A DNA stretch of 6,641 bases, from positions 1 to 6,641 of the forward strand of contig JAQUEZ010000312.1 in the NCBI GenBank assembly GCA_028684915.1. The letters are read 5' to 3'. The position numbers and the translations under genes were made by a program. The stretch comes from Desulfobulbus sp. Lineage in GTDB: Bacteria; Desulfobacterota; Desulfobulbia; Desulfobulbales; Desulfobulbaceae. The first letter of the stretch is position 1. Each line of letters begins with the position of its first letter. Of this stretch, positions 4,979 to 6,641 are shown in pieces. The notes beneath the pieces were generated by a model. That model did not search any database. It had not been told where the DNA came from and saw only the letters and a list, made by a program, of their open reading frames with translations.

Positions 4979-6085
4979 ATGGACGGAATAGAATTAAGAG
5001 AAAGGCTGTGTTGGTGTGACAGAAAAGAGAATATCTGGTTTGCCTTTCGATGCGCCCTAAGGTGTTCGACAGAACTGGCTACGAGTGGAGAGGCGGTTTC
5101 TTTATTCGGTACGGACGCTGATAGGCAGATTTGCGCAGTGTTTCTTGCCTTAAACGCGGCACTTGCCGTTAGTGTTACCGATGCCTTTAATCGCGGCGGC
5201 AACAAAGTCGCTAACGACTACACTACATACATTGACAACGTCGTCTACGCCTCCAAGGCTGTCTACAACGTCGCCAACACCGTGAAAACTGCCAGCATCC
5301 ACAGCGCCAATCCATATAATGTTGCAGCATACGGAGTAACTAGCGCTACGGCCAATGCTGCAAGTATCGCAGCTTACGGAGTCACTGGTGCTACTGAGTA
5401 TGAAGATATTGTCGCTGCGCACAGGGAGGGCAAATACGACAAACGAAATCATCGCAGCGGTTACGCCCCTGTCCTAGATTTTGCTAAAGCGCGTGCGGCT
5501 AAAGCAGTCGCCAAAACCGCTGCCAAAGCTGCCACTAATAGCAAGGTAATTGCTGCCGCAAACGGTGCCGCAAGCGTTGCCGCAAACGATGCTGCCATTG
5601 CTAATGATCTCGCGGTTATAGATTCAGGTGATTACCGCAACTGGCCCGATTTGTGGCATGGAGAAGCCCCGTCAGGGTGGGAAGGAAAAGCACGCGACAT
5701 GCTTGCCGGGCTCCGCAATCGCAATCTGGTTTACTGGGCTGAAGAGTGGGAAAATTGGATAGGGGGAAGATTTAACCCAAAAAAGATAATGCGGGCGCTT
5801 TCCATGCCACGCTCGACTGTTGAGGCGGGATCAAAGGCTATGCTCGTCTATCTGCAAGCTGAAAGGCTCGTCCGTTCGGCTGAAGCGCGGGTGGTCTTCC
5901 TTGGGGAGGGGGAGGCGGGGAAGACCTCCTTGATCCGCGCACTTTTCGGGGAAAAGATCAGGGGGGACGAACAAGCGACTCCCAGGGTGGAGATCCGTCA
6001 ACGGACAGCACGCAATGGGGGTCAGATCTTGAATATTGAATCGCTCTGGAGTATCTTCTCTTCATGGCCCGACCACTCCGCATAG
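4979..6085 (+). pseudogene. Ala-rich protein with Roc/Ras-like GTPase domain, 3'-truncated (cassette 9)
   Basis: The visible frame gives 368 residues. I chose the ATG at 4979, preceded by GAGGTGG at 4971-4977; an ATG at 4967 is the alternative. Residues 1-60 form a small N-terminal domain with W/F and RCALRC. Residues about 60-215 are Ala-rich and helical, with a 15-residue repeat (AAYGVT at 116 and 131). A Trp-rich part follows (NWPDLW near 221, WAEEWENW at 253). A Ras-like domain then opens with VVFLGEGEAGKTSLIRALFG; the P-loop GEGEAGKT is residues 309-316, and TPRVEIRQ matches the switch I region of Roc proteins. The expected DxxGQ and COR regions are missing. The last residues, from about 354, look like junction sequence running into the transposase gene. 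Intact relatives are large signalling or immune-like proteins; this copy is probably non-functional. Confidence 0.75.
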
Positions 6086-6641
6086 AATTTCCGGGAGCCA
6101 TCTATCATGTGACATCCCGGGGCAACGCTCAGGCTGCCATTTTCCTGGACGACATCGACAGGAAAACCTGCCTCTCCGTCCTCAATCTGTCCCTGCGTCG
6201 GTTCAACTTGATTTGCCATGCCTATTGCCTGATGACCAATCACTTCCATCTGTTGATTGAGACGCCGGATGCCAATCTTTCCATCGCCATGCGCCAGTTC
6301 AACAGCGTCTACACCCAAGCGTTCAACCGTCGGCATGGCCGGGTTGGGCATGTGCTGCAAGGCCGGTTCAAGTCCATAGTCATTGACCGGGAAGCCTATC
6401 TCCTTGAGCTGTGCCGGTACATTGTCCTTAACCCCGTCAGGGCCGCGATGGCCAAGGACCCAGGTTCGTATAAGTGGTCCAGTTACCGTGCCACGGCAGG
6501 GCTCGACAAAAAAACCGACTTTCTCGCTGTGGACTGGATTCTGGAACAGTTCGGCGCTGATCGCCCACAGGCGCGGCAAGCGTACCGACGTTTTGTCATG
6601 GCAGGTTTAGAGTTGGAGTCACCCTGGAAAAATCTGAAAGG
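6031..6641 (+). mobile_element. RAYT/IS200-like element inserted in cassette 9 (partial)
   Basis: A Y1-type transposase gene directly follows the point where the Roc GTPase frame loses its family pattern. The left end should lie between about 6025 and 6063; a short repeat TTGAAT occurs at 6029-6034 and 6036-6041, but I cannot place the exact junction. Elements of this type cut single-stranded DNA and leave no target duplication, so none is expected. The right end lies outside the window. Confidence 0.6.
6064..6641 (+). CDS. REP-associated tyrosine (Y1/HUH) transposase, partial
   Basis: The first 192 residues are visible and the frame is still open at the window end. The start MARPLRIEFPGAIYHVTSRGN is the standard opening of this Y1_Tnp (PF01797) branch. 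The metal-binding HUH motif is H60-F-H62 in YCLMTNHFHLLIET, and the likely catalytic tyrosine is Y119 in ELCRYIVLNPVRA. RRHGRVGHVLQGRFK and KWSSYRATAG are further family blocks. The ribosome site is poor (GGAG about 12 bases upstream). The enzyme is a single-strand endonuclease that moves its own element and, in RAYT cases, related palindromic REP sequences. Gene codons are G+C-rich and unlike the AT-rich cassettes. The sequence shows no frameshift or stop, so the visible part looks intact; its activity is unknown. Confidence 0.95.
   Translation, partial: MARPLRIEFPGAIYHVTSRGNAQAAIFLDDIDRKTCLSVLNLSLRRFNLICHAYCLMTNHFHLLIETPDANLSIAMRQFNSVYTQAFNRRHGRVGHVLQGRFKSIVIDREAYLLELCRYIVLNPVRAAMAKDPGSYKWSSYRATAGLDKKTDFLAVDWILEQFGADRPQARQAYRRFVMAGLELESPWKNLK

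Larger units (their letters stand above)
1..6037 (+). mobile_element. Integron gene-cassette array (interior part)
   Basis: Eight attC sites in one orientation alternate with short genes that all read in the same direction, the hallmark of an integron array. Each complete cassette starts with the six bases after the G of the preceding core site and ends with an attC whose inverse core is their exact complement: TTCGAT/ATCGAAC, TTATGC/GCATAAC, TTATTT/AAATAAC, TTATGT/ACATAAC, TTGGGT/ACCCAAC, TTGTAA/TTACAAC and TTGTGC/GCACAAC. The integrase gene and attI are not in the window and should lie to the left. The right limit near 6037 is inferred from the loss of the cassette 9 reading frame's family resemblance just before the transposase gene. 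Confidence 0.95.

Noticed and set aside
4807..5205. Minus-strand 132-residue ORF
   Set aside because: It spans attC8 and overlaps two well-supported + strand genes; it is a shadow frame.
5150..5452. Minus-strand ORF rich in Val/Ser
   Set aside because: It is the antisense of the Ala-rich repeats in the cassette 9 gene, with no sign of its own start signals.
6022..6579. Minus-strand 185-residue ORF and short + strand frames over the transposase
   Set aside because: They are shadows of the transposase frame, which carries the HUH and tyrosine motifs.

Overview
The window is a stretch of integron gene-cassette array. Eight attC recombination sites lie head to tail on the + strand (119-178, 661-735, 1204-1282, 2171-2233, 2539-2599, 3919-3979, 4158-4219, 4883-4945). 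They bound the tail of one cassette, seven complete cassettes and the start of a ninth. In all seven complete cassettes the first bases after the recombination point are exactly complementary to the 7-base inverse core of that cassette's own attC. This fixes the boundaries and shows that each cassette is intact. No integrase gene or attI site is present; by the usual polarity they lie to the left. Integrons and the transposase at the right end are typical of Proteobacteria, but nothing here names a species.

Layout: cassette 1 (only its end, 1-172); cassette 2 (173-729), a 154-residue protein with a Gly/Ala-rich hydrophobic segment; cassette 3 (730-1276), a four-helix membrane protein; cassette 4 (1277-2227), two overlapping genes for a helical protein with a C-terminal membrane hairpin and a small three-helix membrane protein; cassette 5 (2228-2593), a two-helix membrane protein whose start and stop codons both lie in core sites; cassette 6 (2594-3973), a small basic protein followed by a TIR-domain protein, a probable defence module; cassette 7 (3974-4213), short and without a convincing gene; cassette 8 (4214-4939), a probable lipoprotein; cassette 9 (from 4940), an Ala-rich protein ending in the start of a Roc/Ras-like GTPase domain.

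Cassette 9 is broken. The GTPase domain stops just before its expected DxxGQ motif, the matching inverse core GCCCAAC is absent downstream, and a Y1/HUH transposase of the RAYT (IS200-like) type starts at 6064 and runs off the window. Base composition changes from cassette to cassette: cassettes 3-8 are AT-rich, while cassette 2, cassette 9 and the transposase are richer in G+C. This fits cassettes gathered from different sources.

The common theme is uncharacterised accessory genes, mostly membrane-associated, plus two proteins of immune-like architecture (TIR, Roc GTPase). Cassettes are independent units, so cooperation is likely only inside the two-gene cassettes 4 and 6. That the array partly serves phage defence is inference from domain content.
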